64,000 nucleotides of DNA from Vibrio sp. 99-70-13A1 (GTDB taxonomy: Bacteria > Pseudomonadota > Gammaproteobacteria > Enterobacterales > Vibrionaceae). The translations under genes were made by a program, and so were the position numbers. Position 1 is the stretch's first letter. Each line of letters starts with the position of its first letter. The notes beneath the pieces are model-generated. The model did no database searches. It had not been told where the DNA came from and saw only the letters and a program-made list of their open reading frames with translations. Below, one piece after another: positions 42,352 through 51,979 of the stretch. Where the stretch lies: positions 62,001 to 126,000 of the forward strand of contig NZ_VTXD01000021.1 of NCBI RefSeq assembly GCF_013114625.1, read 5' to 3'.

Positions 42352-42664
42352 TTATCTCATTGTTCTGCCATTAATCGGCGCATGTTATCAGCTCTACGAT
42401 TAGCAACAAGAGTCACTCTCAAAATTCCACGCTTTTAATTATAAATAGCCAGTAACCAAACTGGCTTTAGAAAAAGTCAATTTTCTAGCAATTCGACCTA
42501 TAAGAAGCTACACAAAATTGGTATGATTACCGCCATTTTTGTGAACTTAAACAGAGTCTGTTGTTAATTTCATCATTAAATCGTTAAGTGAGAACACTAA
42601 TCGTCGATTCAATGACCACGAAATAACGGCCACTCTTATCATCCTTGAATTGAAGGAAACTCGT
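42352..42664. other. divergent regulatory region between yecM and argS
   Basis: About 310 bases without a gene. It contains one clear inverted repeat AGCCAGT/ACTGGCT with a six-base loop (42447-42466). No T-run follows on the plus strand, so it is not a standard terminator for either direction. Otherwise AT-rich sequence presumably holding both promoters. I could not assign -10/-35 boxes reliably. Confidence 0.45.
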
Positions 42665-44398
42665 GTGAATATCCAAGCACTTATTAATGACAAAGTATCT
42701 CAGGCTCTAGAAGCCGCTGGCGCACCTGCGGGCTCTCCTGCTGCCGTTCGCCAATCTGCAAAAGCACAATTTGGTGACTACCAAGCAAACGGCGTAATGG
42801 GCGTTGCTAAACGACTAGGCACTAACCCACGAGAATTTGCTCAAAAAGTATTGGACGTTCTAAACCTAGACGGTATCGCTTCTAAAGTTGAAATCGCAGG
42901 TCCTGGTTTCCTAAACATCTTCCTAGATGAAGCTTTCCTAGCGCAACAAGCTGAAGCTGCATTAGCTGACTCTCGCCTTGGCGTTGCGACTGCTGAATCA
43001 CAAACGATTGTGACTGACTACTCAGCGCCAAACGTTGCAAAAGAAATGGCTGTTCACCACATTCGCTCAACCGTTATTGGTGATGCAGTAACTCGTACTC
43101 TTGAGTTTTTAGGTCACAACGTTATCCGTGCAAACCACATCGGCGACTGGGGCACTCAATTCGGTATGCTTATCGCAAACCTTGAGCGCGTTCAGGCTGA
43201 ATCTGGCAAAGTTTCAATGGAACTTTCAGATCTTGAAGCCTTCTATCGTGAATCTAAAAAGCTTTACGACGAAGATGAAGAGTTTGCAGTTAAGGCTCGT
43301 AACTACGTAGTTAAACTACAAAGTGGTGATGAGTACTGTGCTGAAATGTGGAAGAAGCTTGTCGATATCACAATGGTTCAAAACCAACGTAACTATGAGC
43401 GTTTAAACGTATCACTTTCATTGAATGATGTGATGGGTGAAAGCATGTATAACGACATGCTTCCTAAAGTCGTTGCTGATTTAAAAGAGCAAGGTCTTGC
43501 TAAAGAAGATGACGGTGCACAGGTTGTATTCCTAGACGAATACAAGAATAAAGATGGCGACCCAATGGGCGTTATCATCCAGAAACGTGACGGCGGTTTC
43601 CTTTACACAACAACAGACATTGCTTGTGCAAAGTACCGTTATGAAGAGCTAGGTGCAGATCGCGTACTTTACTTCATCGACTCACGACAGCATCAACACC
43701 TAATGCAAGCTTGGACTATCGTTCGTAAAGCTGGCTACATTCCAGAGTCTGTTTCTCTTGAACACCACGCGTTTGGTATGATGCTAGGTAAAGATGGTAA
43801 GCCATTCAAAACTCGTGCTGGCGGTTCTGTAAAACTAACAGACCTACTAGACGAAGCTGAACAGCGCGCTGAAAAACTGATTGAGTCTAAAAACCCAGGC
43901 TTAGATTCAGAAGAAAAAACTAAGATTGCTAACACTGTTGCAATGGCGGCAGTTAAATACGCAGACCTTTCTAAGCACCGTACGACTGACTACGTGTTTG
44001 ACTGGGACAACATGCTTGCATTCGAAGGTAACACAGCACCATACATGCAGTACGCGTACACTCGTGTGGCTTCTGTATTTGCTAAAGCAGGTGTTTCTAT
44101 GGACTCTCTTGCTGGTGACATCAAAATCACTGAAGAGAAAGAGAAAACACTTATCGCGAAACTTCTACAATTTGAAGAAGCGGTACAGTCTGTTGCTCGT
44201 GAAGGTCAGCCACATATTATGTGTAGCTACCTGTTCGAACTTGCTGGTCAATTCTCTAGCTTCTATGAAGCGTGCCCTATCCTAGTAGCAGAAGACGAAA
44301 CAGTTAAGCAGAGCCGTCTTAAGCTTGCTGCACTAACAGCAAAGACCATCAAGCAAGGTCTATCGCTTCTAGGCATCGAAACACTAGAGCGTATGTAA
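42665..44398 (+). CDS. argS: arginyl-tRNA synthetase
   Basis: A class I synthetase charging tRNA-Arg. The start is GTG 42665, preceded by AAGGA, giving [20 protein letters not shown] and 577 residues, exactly the E. coli length. The HIGH-type motif lies in [20 protein letters not shown], and the KMSKS equivalent is degenerate, as usual for ArgRS ([15 protein letters not shown]). The C-terminal DALR anticodon-binding domain is complete. An upstream TTG would add five residues without support. Confidence 0.97.
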   Translation: MNIQALINDKVSQALEAAGAPAGSPAAVRQSAKAQFGDYQANGVMGVAKRLGTNPREFAQKVLDVLNLDGIASKVEIAGPGFLNIFLDEAFLAQQAEAALADSRLGVATAESQTIVTDYSAPNVAKEMAVHHIRSTVIGDAVTRTLEFLGHNVIRANHIGDWGTQFGMLIANLERVQAESGKVSMELSDLEAFYRESKKLYDEDEEFAVKARNYVVKLQSGDEYCAEMWKKLVDITMVQNQRNYERLNVSLSLNDVMGESMYNDMLPKVVADLKEQGLAKEDDGAQVVFLDEYKNKDGDPMGVIIQKRDGGFLYTTTDIACAKYRYEELGADRVLYFIDSRQHQHLMQAWTIVRKAGYIPESVSLEHHAFGMMLGKDGKPFKTRAGGSVKLTDLLDEAEQRAEKLIESKNPGLDSEEKTKIANTVAMAAVKYADLSKHRTTDYVFDWDNMLAFEGNTAPYMQYAYTRVASVFAKAGVSMDSLAGDIKITEEKEKTLIAKLLQFEEAVQSVAREGQPHIMCSYLFELAGQFSSFYEACPILVAEDETVKQSRLKLAALTAKTIKQGLSLLGIETLERM

Positions 44399-44426
44399 TT
44401 CCAATAGAGTTACTATGATTAAATAC

Positions 44427-44460
44427 AAAGGTTGATGTGAGAGCATCAACCTTTTGTTTT
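44427..44460 (+). terminator. terminator after argS
   Basis: Stem AAGGTTGATG/CATCAACCTT with TGAGAG loop, then TTGTTTT, about 30 bases past the stop. Confidence 0.88.
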
Positions 44461-44503
44461 ATCTAGCGTATACTGAATTCAAGAAACTAAAATGGATAGA
44501 AAA

Positions 44504-44932
44504 ATGAGTTTTGAACTTCACCCACAATTAGCAAAAGACACAACACTGATTGGCGAATTTCCACTGAGCTTAGCATTACTGCACAAAGACAGCGCAGTGC
44601 CTTGGGTTATCTTGGTGCCTAAGCGTGCCAACCTCAAAGAGCTGCATCATTTACCGATGAAGGAGCAGCAGCAATTCCTACATGAATCGCAAGCCGTTAG
44701 CCAAGCTCTTGAAGCTACATTCCAACCAGATAAATTAAACCTAGGAGCACTAGGCAACATGGTGCCACAACTGCACATTCACCATATTGCTCGCTTCAAG
44801 GACGACATTGCATGGCCAGGACCTGTTTGGGGAAATACCAAAGGTGAACAACGCAGTGAAGAAGATCAACTTGCCATTCTGACACGAATTAAAAATGTGT
44901 TATCACTGAGCTCAATCTTCAAAAAAGCATAA
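44504..44932 (+). CDS. HIT domain protein
   Basis: About 142 residues. The histidine triad motif reads QLHIHHIAR near residue 92 (H-x-H-x-x-R variant as in many HIT-like nucleotide hydrolases), and the fold's N-terminal part is LIGEFPLSLALLHKDSAVPW. Substrate unknown. The ATG at 44504 follows GGAT; an ATG 12 bases earlier is an alternative. It is convergent with feoC, sharing a bidirectional terminator. Confidence 0.85.
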   Translation: MSFELHPQLAKDTTLIGEFPLSLALLHKDSAVPWVILVPKRANLKELHHLPMKEQQQFLHESQAVSQALEATFQPDKLNLGALGNMVPQLHIHHIARFKDDIAWPGPVWGNTKGEQRSEEDQLAILTRIKNVLSLSSIFKKA

Positions 44933-44994
44933 TTTTATCTGCCTTGTTTGTCCTTGTAAGGCGACTAATAAGAAATATTGCACAGAGCGAATAA

Positions 44995-45035
44995 CAAAAA
45001 GCCGCACACCTAAATTAGGTGAGCGGCTTTTTTAA
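44995..45035. terminator. bidirectional terminator between the HIT gene and feoC
   Basis: Stem AAAAAGCCGC/GCGGCTTTTTT with an inner ACCT/AGGT pair; strong T-run on both strands. Confidence 0.88.
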
Positions 45036-45078
45036 TAACCGTACTGTTTGTTAATTTACGATCATGTAAGACTTCAAA

Positions 45079-45309
45079 TTACATCATCACATTTAATGAC
45101 AAACCATCTTGCTTACTAATGGTATAGCGAATGCGTGTAGTGCTTCCATGTTGATTAGTATCTACTAATCGAGAGATTTTACCTTTCTTAACCCACACAT
45201 TCAGCATTGCATCAACACCGTCTTCACTCATGCCAAATTTAGAGGCTAACTCTTTTCGGGCTGCTACACCATGGCTATCAATGTAGTGATGAAGTTCAGT
45301 CAAAATCAT
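45079..45309 (-). CDS. feoC: FeoC-type iron transport regulator
   Basis: A 76-residue winged-helix-like protein (MILTELHHYIDSHGVAARKE, SEDGVDAMLNVWVKKGKI). It lacks the four-cysteine cluster motif of enterobacterial FeoC, as in other Vibrio FeoC proteins. It overlaps the feoB stop by four bases, so is translationally coupled. In V. cholerae FeoC binds FeoB and is needed for its complex. Confidence 0.9.
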   Translation of the reverse strand: MILTELHHYIDSHGVAARKELASKFGMSEDGVDAMLNVWVKKGKISRLVDTNQHGSTTRIRYTISKQDGLSLNVMM

Positions 45310-47579
45310 ACGACTTGCACCTCAAGCACCTTCTGCTTATTGCCCACTTTCTTAAACACACGATAGGTCAGAACAAAACCACCGGCAATCGCCACCATCC
45401 AAATCGCACTGCTCACAGGGTGAAGCGCAAAGTTAGCTGCTTGGTAGTAAAAAGTCGCACCAAAGTAACCTAAAGCCATCGTCCACACGGCAATAAAACG
45501 TGCAAACATTTGGCCAAATTCTTTTACATAGGCACCCATTGCGGCTACACATGGTGTATATAACAAGATAAGGATCAAGTAGGCAAAGGCAGCATGACCT
45601 GACACGAATTTATCCTTCAGGTTACCAAAAATTGAAGTGTCGACCTCTTGATCTTCTGCAACCGCGCCAGAATCCGTCAAATCACCGACTTCGATACCAA
45701 GAGGATCCGAGTAACTTAAACCCGCTAAATTTTCAGGTATAGACATAACCGCTTCTTCAAGGCTCGCCGCTAAATCAAATTCAGCGCCATCTTCATCGCT
45801 AGGTGACGTGTAAAGACTATTCAATGTACCTACTACAGCTTCTTTGGCAAAAATACCAGTGATGATACCAACCGTTGCTGGCCAGTTTTCTTCCGTGATG
45901 CCAATTGGTGAAAATACAGGTGTTACGATTTGTGCAGCTTTTGAAAGCACTGAGTTTTCACTGTCTTCATTACCAAAACTACCATCCATGCCTAATGAAT
46001 TTAAAAAGCTCAAAATTGCTACAACCATTACGATGGTTTTACCAGCACCAAGAACAAAGCGTTTAAGTTTCTGCCACGTTTTGATCATCACATTTTGTAC
46101 GGTTGGAAGTTCATAGTCAGGCATTTCCATGACTAAACTATCACTGCTTCCTGGGTATAAAGTGCTTTTCAAAAATAAACCGGTAAACACAGCGGCAACA
46201 ATGCCTAGGATATAAAGAGCAAAGACAACGTTTTGACCTGCTCCTGGGAAAAATGCCGCAGCAAACAATGCATATACAGGTAAACGAGCACCACAAGACA
46301 TAAAGGGTGCCATTGCCGCCGCTAGTTTACGCTCACGCTCTTGGTCTAGCGTTCGAGTTGCCATAATTGAAGGGACATTACAGCCAAAGCCTAAAACTAA
46401 AGGAACGAACGCTTTACCAGGTAAGCCAATTTTTTGCATCACTTTATCAAGAACAAAAGCTGCTCGTGCCATATAACCTGAGCTTTCAAGCACAGCTAAG
46501 AATAGATACAGCGCAGCAATGACCGGAATAAACGTCGCAACGGTTTGGATACCGCCACCAATGCCATCAGCTAAAACTGTCACCAACCAAACAGGTAAAT
46601 GGCCATCAAGGATGTGATGACCACCATCCACTAACAGACTACCAACACCAATATCGAAGAAATCAATAAATGCGCCGCCAATGTTGATAGAAAACATGAA
46701 CATCAGATACATAACAACGAAGAAGAATGGAATACCCACCCACTTGTTGAGAATGAATTGATCCGCTTTCTCGGTAAAGTTTCTGCTCAGCTTACCTTCA
46801 CTGCGGCGAACACGTTTACAAAGATCATGTAAAAAAGTGTACTTAGCATCCGCAACGCACAAATCTATATCGCAGCCAGCACCCAAGCGTATTTCATCAA
46901 CAAGTTCTCGCTCTTTCTGAGACAAACTATTTAGAACTAATAAATCATTTTCTAATGATCGAATAGCCAAAGCACGGTGTGAAACATCGGCATCTGTAAA
47001 TTGTGTTGACACTTTTTTAATCAAAGCTTCCATGTCACCAGAATACTGAATAGATAAAGGCTCTAAATTGACTTCTTGTACCAAGAGCTTATGTAGCTTT
47101 TCTTTGAAGCGACCAGCTTGTGCTTTGTCATTGGCAGAAAGGCTAAGGACTGGGCACCCAAGCTCCTTTTCTAATGCCTTCAAATTAATAACTTGACGCT
47201 CACGCTTTAACGCATCCATCTTATTCAGAACAACAATCATTGGGCGACCTAATTCGCGCAATTGAAGTGTCATATATAAGCTGCGTTCTAAACATGTGGC
47301 ATCAACAACATTAATGATGACGTCTGCGGGGTGAGTTAAAACCGCCCGAGAAGCAATGGATTCATCAATACTATTACTGTCATTACCGCTATCTAAAGCG
47401 TAGATTCCCGGTAAATCAGTTAACTTAAACTGATCACCAGCATGACTATATTGACCGGTTTTCTTTTCAACTGTCACGCCCACCCAGTTACCAACATGTT
47501 GCTTGGCACCAGTTAGCGCATTGAATAACGTTGTTTTACCACTGTTCGGATTACCTACCGTGAGTACTTGATATTCCAT
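45306..47579 (-). CDS. feoB: ferrous iron transporter FeoB
   Basis: A 757-residue inner-membrane Fe2+ transporter. The N-terminal G-domain has G1 GNPNSGKTTLFNALTG (residues 8-23), G3 DLPGIYAL and G4 LNKMDALK, followed by the GDI helical region. About ten membrane helices follow, including GFGCNVPSIMATRTL and SCGARLPVYALFAAAFFPGA with the conserved Cys gates. Normal length. Second gene of feoABC, downstream of a Fur-box-like site. Confidence 0.97.
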   Translation of the reverse strand: MEYQVLTVGNPNSGKTTLFNALTGAKQHVGNWVGVTVEKKTGQYSHAGDQFKLTDLPGIYALDSGNDSNSIDESIASRAVLTHPADVIINVVDATCLERSLYMTLQLRELGRPMIVVLNKMDALKRERQVINLKALEKELGCPVLSLSANDKAQAGRFKEKLHKLLVQEVNLEPLSIQYSGDMEALIKKVSTQFTDADVSHRALAIRSLENDLLVLNSLSQKERELVDEIRLGAGCDIDLCVADAKYTFLHDLCKRVRRSEGKLSRNFTEKADQFILNKWVGIPFFFVVMYLMFMFSINIGGAFIDFFDIGVGSLLVDGGHHILDGHLPVWLVTVLADGIGGGIQTVATFIPVIAALYLFLAVLESSGYMARAAFVLDKVMQKIGLPGKAFVPLVLGFGCNVPSIMATRTLDQERERKLAAAMAPFMSCGARLPVYALFAAAFFPGAGQNVVFALYILGIVAAVFTGLFLKSTLYPGSSDSLVMEMPDYELPTVQNVMIKTWQKLKRFVLGAGKTIVMVVAILSFLNSLGMDGSFGNEDSENSVLSKAAQIVTPVFSPIGITEENWPATVGIITGIFAKEAVVGTLNSLYTSPSDEDGAEFDLAASLEEAVMSIPENLAGLSYSDPLGIEVGDLTDSGAVAEDQEVDTSIFGNLKDKFVSGHAAFAYLILILLYTPCVAAMGAYVKEFGQMFARFIAVWTMALGYFGATFYYQAANFALHPVSSAIWMVAIAGGFVLTYRVFKKVGNKQKVLEVQVV

Positions 47580-47581
47580 AA

Positions 47582-47803
47582 TTACATTACCTCAATTGAC
47601 TCAGCGATACTTTGGCGAATAGCGATGGATACACCTCTCACCTCAACTTGAAGCGGATCTCCCATAGGCGCCCTACGGATTAGTTTTATTTCTGTATTCG
47701 GGAGCAATCCCATTACCATCAGTTTTTTTCTGACGTCAGAAGTTAAAGCCGTAAGGTTAACAACGGAAGCCGTTTTCCCTTGTTCTAGTTGTGAGAGTTT
47801 CAT
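47582..47803 (-). CDS. feoA: FeoA protein
   Basis: A 73-residue SH3-like cytoplasmic protein that supports FeoB. Typical blocks: LMVMGLLPNTEIKLIRRAPM and GDPLQVEVRGVSIAIRQSIA. First gene of feoABC, two bases before feoB. Confidence 0.95.
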   Translation of the reverse strand: MKLSQLEQGKTASVVNLTALTSDVRKKLMVMGLLPNTEIKLIRRAPMGDPLQVEVRGVSIAIRQSIAESIEVM

Positions 47804-47818
47804 GATTAACTGCTTACC

Positions 47819-47841
47819 ATTGATAATGAGAAGGATTTTTA
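47819..47841. promoter_or_regulatory. Fur-box-like site upstream of feoA
   Basis: Read on the minus strand, AAAAATCCTTCTCATTATCA closely follows the 19-bp Fur consensus with its ATTCTCATTATC half; the other half is weak. It lies 17-38 bases upstream of the feoA start, right for a Fe2+-Fur-repressed promoter. Match judged by eye. Confidence 0.6.
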
Positions 47842-48094
47842 TTAGCGATAATTTTACAGAAATAAAACCCTACATTTGCTGTGTGAAATCAAAGTTTCCA
47901 AAAATAAATACGTAAATTTCGTTAAAAACCCTCTCGTCAAAAACGTTACTTTCAACACCCTCAACAAATCAACCAACTAGTACAAAAACACAAATCTACA
48001 ATTTAACACAACAAAAACAATGAGTTAAAAAACTGTCGCTTTTATCACTATCATTTGTCGTTAATTTTATAAGGAAATTAAGTGAGTACGCATA
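47842..48094. other. AT-rich intergenic stretch upstream of feoA
   Basis: No gene seen. It contains A-rich runs without a palindrome that I can name. It may hold promoters for feoA (minus) and for the structured transcript on the plus strand. Confidence 0.4.
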
Positions 48095-48236
48095 TAGTTA
48101 TTCCATCGAAGAGAAACTACTTCTCTTTAACATTTAATTCCAGAAGTGATGGGCTTGCCTATCACTCCGGCAGCAAGCGAAGGTGTCATTGGCACCCGTG
48201 GCATAGTCCCCCCGGCTATGCCACGATATTTTTTTT
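48095..48236 (+). ncRNA. candidate structured RNA ending in a strong terminator
   Basis: Successive plus-strand hairpins: AGAGAA/TTCTCT (48110-48126); AGTGATGGGC/GCCTATCACT with a two-base loop (48145-48166); GGTG/CACC (about 48182-48195); and a perfect 10-bp CGTGGCATAG/CTATGCCACG (48197-48224) followed by ATATTTTTTTT. The last is a textbook Rho-independent terminator with no gene upstream on this strand, so a small RNA is likely. A GTG-started open frame (48082-48393) with an AGGA ribosome site runs through the hairpins and the following repeats. A peptide gene is the alternative. I do not recognise a known family. Confidence 0.5.
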
Positions 48237-48240
48237 CATT

Positions 48241-48316
48241 TCTCTCTTAACTCTCTTAACTCTCTTAACTCTCTTAACTCTCTTAACTCTCTTAACTCTC
48301 TTAACTCTCTTAACTC
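48241..48316 (+). repeat. eight-copy 9-bp tandem repeat
   Basis: Perfect period-9 array of CTCTTAACT, with TTAA cores at 48247, 48256, 48265, 48274, 48283, 48292, 48301 and 48310. It lies directly after the RNA terminator T-run. In one frame it would read Leu-Leu-Thr repeated. Confidence 0.97.
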
Positions 48317-48346
48317 AGTATATTCATATCTTATTTGCAGTAAGCA

Positions 48347-48372
48347 ATAAAAAACCCCAGCACTGGCTGAGG
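48347..48372 (-). terminator. terminator of the AraC-type regulator gene
   Basis: Minus-strand stem CCTCAGC/GCTGGGG with CAGT loop, followed by TTTTTTATTG, about 30 bases past the regulator stop. Confidence 0.85.
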
Positions 48373-48403
48373 CTTATTTATGGGTTTTATTAACGTTAGA
48401 AAA

Positions 48404-51400
48404 CTAATCGGAATTTTCAGAAAACTTAGAGGGCGACACTCCAAAGTGATGTTTAAATTTCTGGCTGAAATAAGACGGGTCATTAAAGCCTGAGTCGAAA
48501 GCGACTTCTGATATTTTTCCACCAGCTAATAACCTCTCACAAGCTTTTTCTAAACGCACTTCATTCAAATACTCATTAAAGGTTCGTTGATATGCAGACT
48601 TAAAGCGTCGCTGAAGGCTTCTTTCTGACATGAATAAACTCTTAGCCGCAGAAGTTGTTCCAAATTCAGGATCAGAATAGTACTCACTAATAAGATGGTG
48701 AACTTTATGTTTCCACTCTTCCTCTGGGCTCAATTTATCCGCTTCAAGATCACTAGAATTATTTTTATTTGTTGTAACTTGCTCAATAGTACTCGCCACA
48801 ACCTTCTGTAGTGTCGAAAAATCAATATCCCAAGAGAGACTCACTTTGTTCTGAGCTTCAGATGTGAACATCCCAAAATCCCCACCACTTTGCTTTATTA
48901 AAAGTGGTAGCTTTTCTATATTGAGGTCAGGAATGTGGTTAATCTCACTTTCTAAATGACCACTTGAAATCTTGGAAAATGGAGAACCATTATCAATGAT
49001 TGTAATGACTAATTTTTCATTTTCTTCTTCAATCCATACTTTCATTGTTTGAGATTTATAGCTGCGTTTTATGGCACTTGATATCAAACTATTGAAAAGT
49101 ATATCTAGATTAAAATAGAGCAACTCAATATGTCTATAAGGCGTGTCTACTTTTATGTCTAGATTAATACCAGCTTTAAGCAAATCACCTTGCCAAGCTT
49201 TCAGAACCGATTCGAATACAAGAATAATATCGCATCCAAAGGTTGAGCTGTCTGCTCTTTCAGGGCTATTTTTTAGCTGCTCTAAACCATTTTTCAGGTT
49301 GATAATAGGCGTTTTACTTGGATTATCTTCCCAGCCAGGTAGTTGGTGTGCAACTTCATTAACTTGTGTAGATAATGATTCAGCGACACTTTCTACTAAT
49401 ACATTTTTAACCTGAAGCTGTTTTTTTAATTGCTGATTCGTCGCTAACAATATTCGACTTTGATGCCTTAATTGATCGGTTTTCAAGGCTACCTGAGCCT
49501 TTAGTTGTTTATTTGCATACGTGACAAACCTAGAACGCCAAAAAACGCAAATAGTAATAATACTGATAAACAGGAGTAAACTTGCAAAAGCCGCTAAACG
49601 AGTTAAATACCAAGGTTCAGCTACAGAAAAAGACTGGTTAATCGCATCAAAATGGTAATGAGAATCCGCTAAAGGTTGTACTTGCAAGGTATAGCTGCCA
49701 GGTAATAAGTGCTCTAGAGTCAGTAAGCCACCTTCAAATTCTGTCCAAGGTTCACCCTCATTTAAGCGGTACTCTAAAGATTGTGTAAACGATGTTGGAA
49801 GCACGCCTAATTTAAAGCTAATTGATGTGCCATATGCAAATGGCTTTAATTCAATCTTCTTCCCACCTATAGAGATGGTTTCTTGGTCAATGCTTATACG
49901 GCTTAACAGTACTCGACTTTGGGGAGTATTTGAGACGAGTAATTCATCCGATGATGTTTTGATTACGCCATGCTTTGAGCCTAATAATAATGACATGGAT
50001 TTTTGCTCTTCATCATAATATGAAGAACATGCACCCACGGCAATTTCATTGGCGACTAAACCAAAAGGCGCGCCTACATGCCGAATCAGTTGACCATCAA
50101 AGCTGTAGTAGCTGAGCCCTTTAGAAGATCCTAGCCAGACACCATTAGTATCTGATATTAAACAGCGAGGGTTAATATTGTCTTCTACTAACGGCACACC
50201 TTCGAGAAAAGACCCATTAGAAGGCATACGATATACCCCATAGCTACTAGCAAACCACTGCGCACCATCAGCAGCATCGACAATATCAACAATATTGCCA
50301 AAACGTTCACTCGGCTTATTAAACTTTATAGATTCGTCAGAAAAAGTATAAAAGCCATGATCAGTACCAATGTATATGTCCCCGCTTTCACTGGCTGTTA
50401 GCTCGGTAATTTTTGCAGGTAGATATTTGTCAACTAACCAAACGGCACCGTAATTTTTTAATCGCCCAGAGCCAAGGCTTAAAGCATATAAATTTTGACC
50501 AGACGTCATCCATACCGTCTTATTCTTGCTAAAGGCAATATTTTGGATGGTTAAATGACGTAAGTTATGCGGCAACATTGTCGGCTCAAAGGTTAACTTA
50601 TCAATTGAAACTAACCCCAAGTCAGTCGCCAGCCACATTTTGTTTTCATTAAAATAAAAGTCAGAAACATTCCCTGAATACACTAATTTAGGAGGGCTAT
50701 TTTCTTCAATGAAGTAAACTCCTGAAGAAGATGCGACCCAATAGCTTGTAGGGGTTTCTACATGCAACTTGTTCACAACAATATCGCTAAATTGCATGCC
50801 TTTCCCATTCAAAGGCGTTCTAGAAAATGTCTTGCTAAACAATGAGAAGTATCGAATGCCATTATTAGTGGCAATCCACATACCACCATAAGTGTCATTA
50901 ATTAATGAATAAATTTTTCCACCGGGTAACGCAAAATCTTCGTTGGGTGACTTTTGAAAGCGAGTGACCTCTCCGGAGAAAAAATCATAGCTAAATAATC
51001 CATGCTCAGTCCCTACCCAATAAGCATTTGAAGTTTCAGCAAGCGAAAGAACATGTGAACCACTCACCTGCTGAATCGGATCATTACCCTCTCCAACTTT
51101 GATTATTATGATTCCTTTTAGCGTTCCAACAACTAGCTCACGCCGAGTGCTAGAAAAATACAGCTTCTCGATGTAGTTCTTACCCGAAGGCGCTATATGA
51201 TTAAATTCATCTTCGTCTGATAAATACACACCAGAATTTGTAGCTAATACCCATTTGGATAGCACCTTAATTGCATCATTGATTTGAATATCACTACGTT
51301 TATTATGCTGATACAAGCTTAGAAGGGAGTAAGTTTCAAACCCTTCAGAATGAACCTTATATGTATAAAAATTAGTATCGTCCGTCACCCAAATATAGCC

Positions 51401-51784
51401 ATTTGAGGTGCCTATATTAGTAATCACAGAACCAGGACTTAAGCTGAAGGCTAATGCACTTTCTTGCCCTGGAATGTGGCGATAGACTTCGTTGTCAAAA
51501 AATGTCCAAAACTCACCTTTATGAAACGCAATCTTATCTGAAGAAAAAGGCAGTAAACTTCCTTTCCTTGGTAATAAATTCACCCCGTCATAAAACTGAA
51601 CTTTGCCATGAACATCATGAATCCATAGACCGCCACCTTCACCTAAGTAAAGATTTTTAGCCGCAAGGAAGTTTCCTTGTACCTGAATAGGCAAAGGATA
51701 AAAAACAGTTGGGGAAGTATTTAACGCGAAAGCATTAAATGAGGCACTCAACAATATGAGTACTCGAAAAAAATAATGGAACAA
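48404..51784 (-). CDS. membrane-bound hybrid sensor/AraC-type transcription regulator
   Basis: A 1126-residue one-component-like regulator. Order: signal peptide (MFHYFFRVLILLSASFNAFA); a periplasmic beta-propeller of Reg_prop-type repeats (IWVTDDTNFYTY, GMWIATNNGIRYFS, YWVASSSGVYFI, GVWLGSSKGLSYYS) over about residues 30-620; a Y_Y_Y domain (EYRLNEGEPWTEFEGGLLTL); one membrane helix near residue 750 (FASLLLFISIITICVFW); a coiled coil and histidine-kinase-like ATPase fold (IDNGSPFSK); and a C-terminal AraC helix-turn-helix pair (STTSAAKSLFMSERSLQRRF-like, ISEVAFDSGFNDPSYFSQKF). There is no receiver domain and the phospho-His box is not convincing. Ligand and targets are unknown. It lies beside znuA and feoA. 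Confidence 0.9.
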   Translation of the reverse strand: MFHYFFRVLILLSASFNAFALNTSPTVFYPLPIQVQGNFLAAKNLYLGEGGGLWIHDVHGKVQFYDGVNLLPRKGSLLPFSSDKIAFHKGEFWTFFDNEVYRHIPGQESALAFSLSPGSVITNIGTSNGYIWVTDDTNFYTYKVHSEGFETYSLLSLYQHNKRSDIQINDAIKVLSKWVLATNSGVYLSDEDEFNHIAPSGKNYIEKLYFSSTRRELVVGTLKGIIIIKVGEGNDPIQQVSGSHVLSLAETSNAYWVGTEHGLFSYDFFSGEVTRFQKSPNEDFALPGGKIYSLINDTYGGMWIATNNGIRYFSLFSKTFSRTPLNGKGMQFSDIVVNKLHVETPTSYWVASSSGVYFIEENSPPKLVYSGNVSDFYFNENKMWLATDLGLVSIDKLTFEPTMLPHNLRHLTIQNIAFSKNKTVWMTSGQNLYALSLGSGRLKNYGAVWLVDKYLPAKITELTASESGDIYIGTDHGFYTFSDESIKFNKPSERFGNIVDIVDAADGAQWFASSYGVYRMPSNGSFLEGVPLVEDNINPRCLISDTNGVWLGSSKGLSYYSFDGQLIRHVGAPFGLVANEIAVGACSSYYDEEQKSMSLLLGSKHGVIKTSSDELLVSNTPQSRVLLSRISIDQETISIGGKKIELKPFAYGTSISFKLGVLPTSFTQSLEYRLNEGEPWTEFEGGLLTLEHLLPGSYTLQVQPLADSHYHFDAINQSFSVAEPWYLTRLAAFASLLLFISIITICVFWRSRFVTYANKQLKAQVALKTDQLRHQSRILLATNQQLKKQLQVKNVLVESVAESLSTQVNEVAHQLPGWEDNPSKTPIINLKNGLEQLKNSPERADSSTFGCDIILVFESVLKAWQGDLLKAGINLDIKVDTPYRHIELLYFNLDILFNSLISSAIKRSYKSQTMKVWIEEENEKLVITIIDNGSPFSKISSGHLESEINHIPDLNIEKLPLLIKQSGGDFGMFTSEAQNKVSLSWDIDFSTLQKVVASTIEQVTTNKNNSSDLEADKLSPEEEWKHKVHHLISEYYSDPEFGTTSAAKSLFMSERSLQRRFKSAYQRTFNEYLNEVRLEKACERLLAGGKISEVAFDSGFNDPSYFSQKFKHHFGVSPSKFSENSD

Positions 51785-51936
51785 CTTTAAACCCTAAGCA
51801 GCAAGAAGAATCTATTATGCACCACGCTTTATAGTAGGCATTTTTTTGTACTAATTATTATCTAATCATTCTAGCTGAAAATATTCTAGGAAAAAGCAGG
51901 TTTATGAATGTGGAAGCCTTTTTATCTAGGGGATCA

Positions 51937-51966
51937 CGTAAATACCGCAACAAAGCGGTACTTACG
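51937..51966 (-). other. long hairpin after znuA
   Basis: Inverted repeat CGTAAATACCGC/GCGGTACTTACG, 12 bp with one mismatch and a six-base loop, 14 bases past the znuA stop. On the minus strand it is not followed by a T-run, so it may stabilise the znuA mRNA rather than terminate it. The rest of 51785-51936 shows no gene. Confidence 0.6.
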
Positions 51967-51979
51967 ACATTTAATACAC

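Noticed and set aside
48241..48316. CRISPR-like array
   Set aside because: The 9-bp units are contiguous with no spacers and no cas genes are in the window; it is a simple tandem repeat.
48082..48393. Protein gene with Leu-Leu-Thr repeats
   Set aside because: The frame runs through a perfect terminator hairpin and a 3-fold-periodic repeat that keeps any frame open. Not listed as a CDS, although a ribosome site exists; kept as an alternative in the ncRNA entry.
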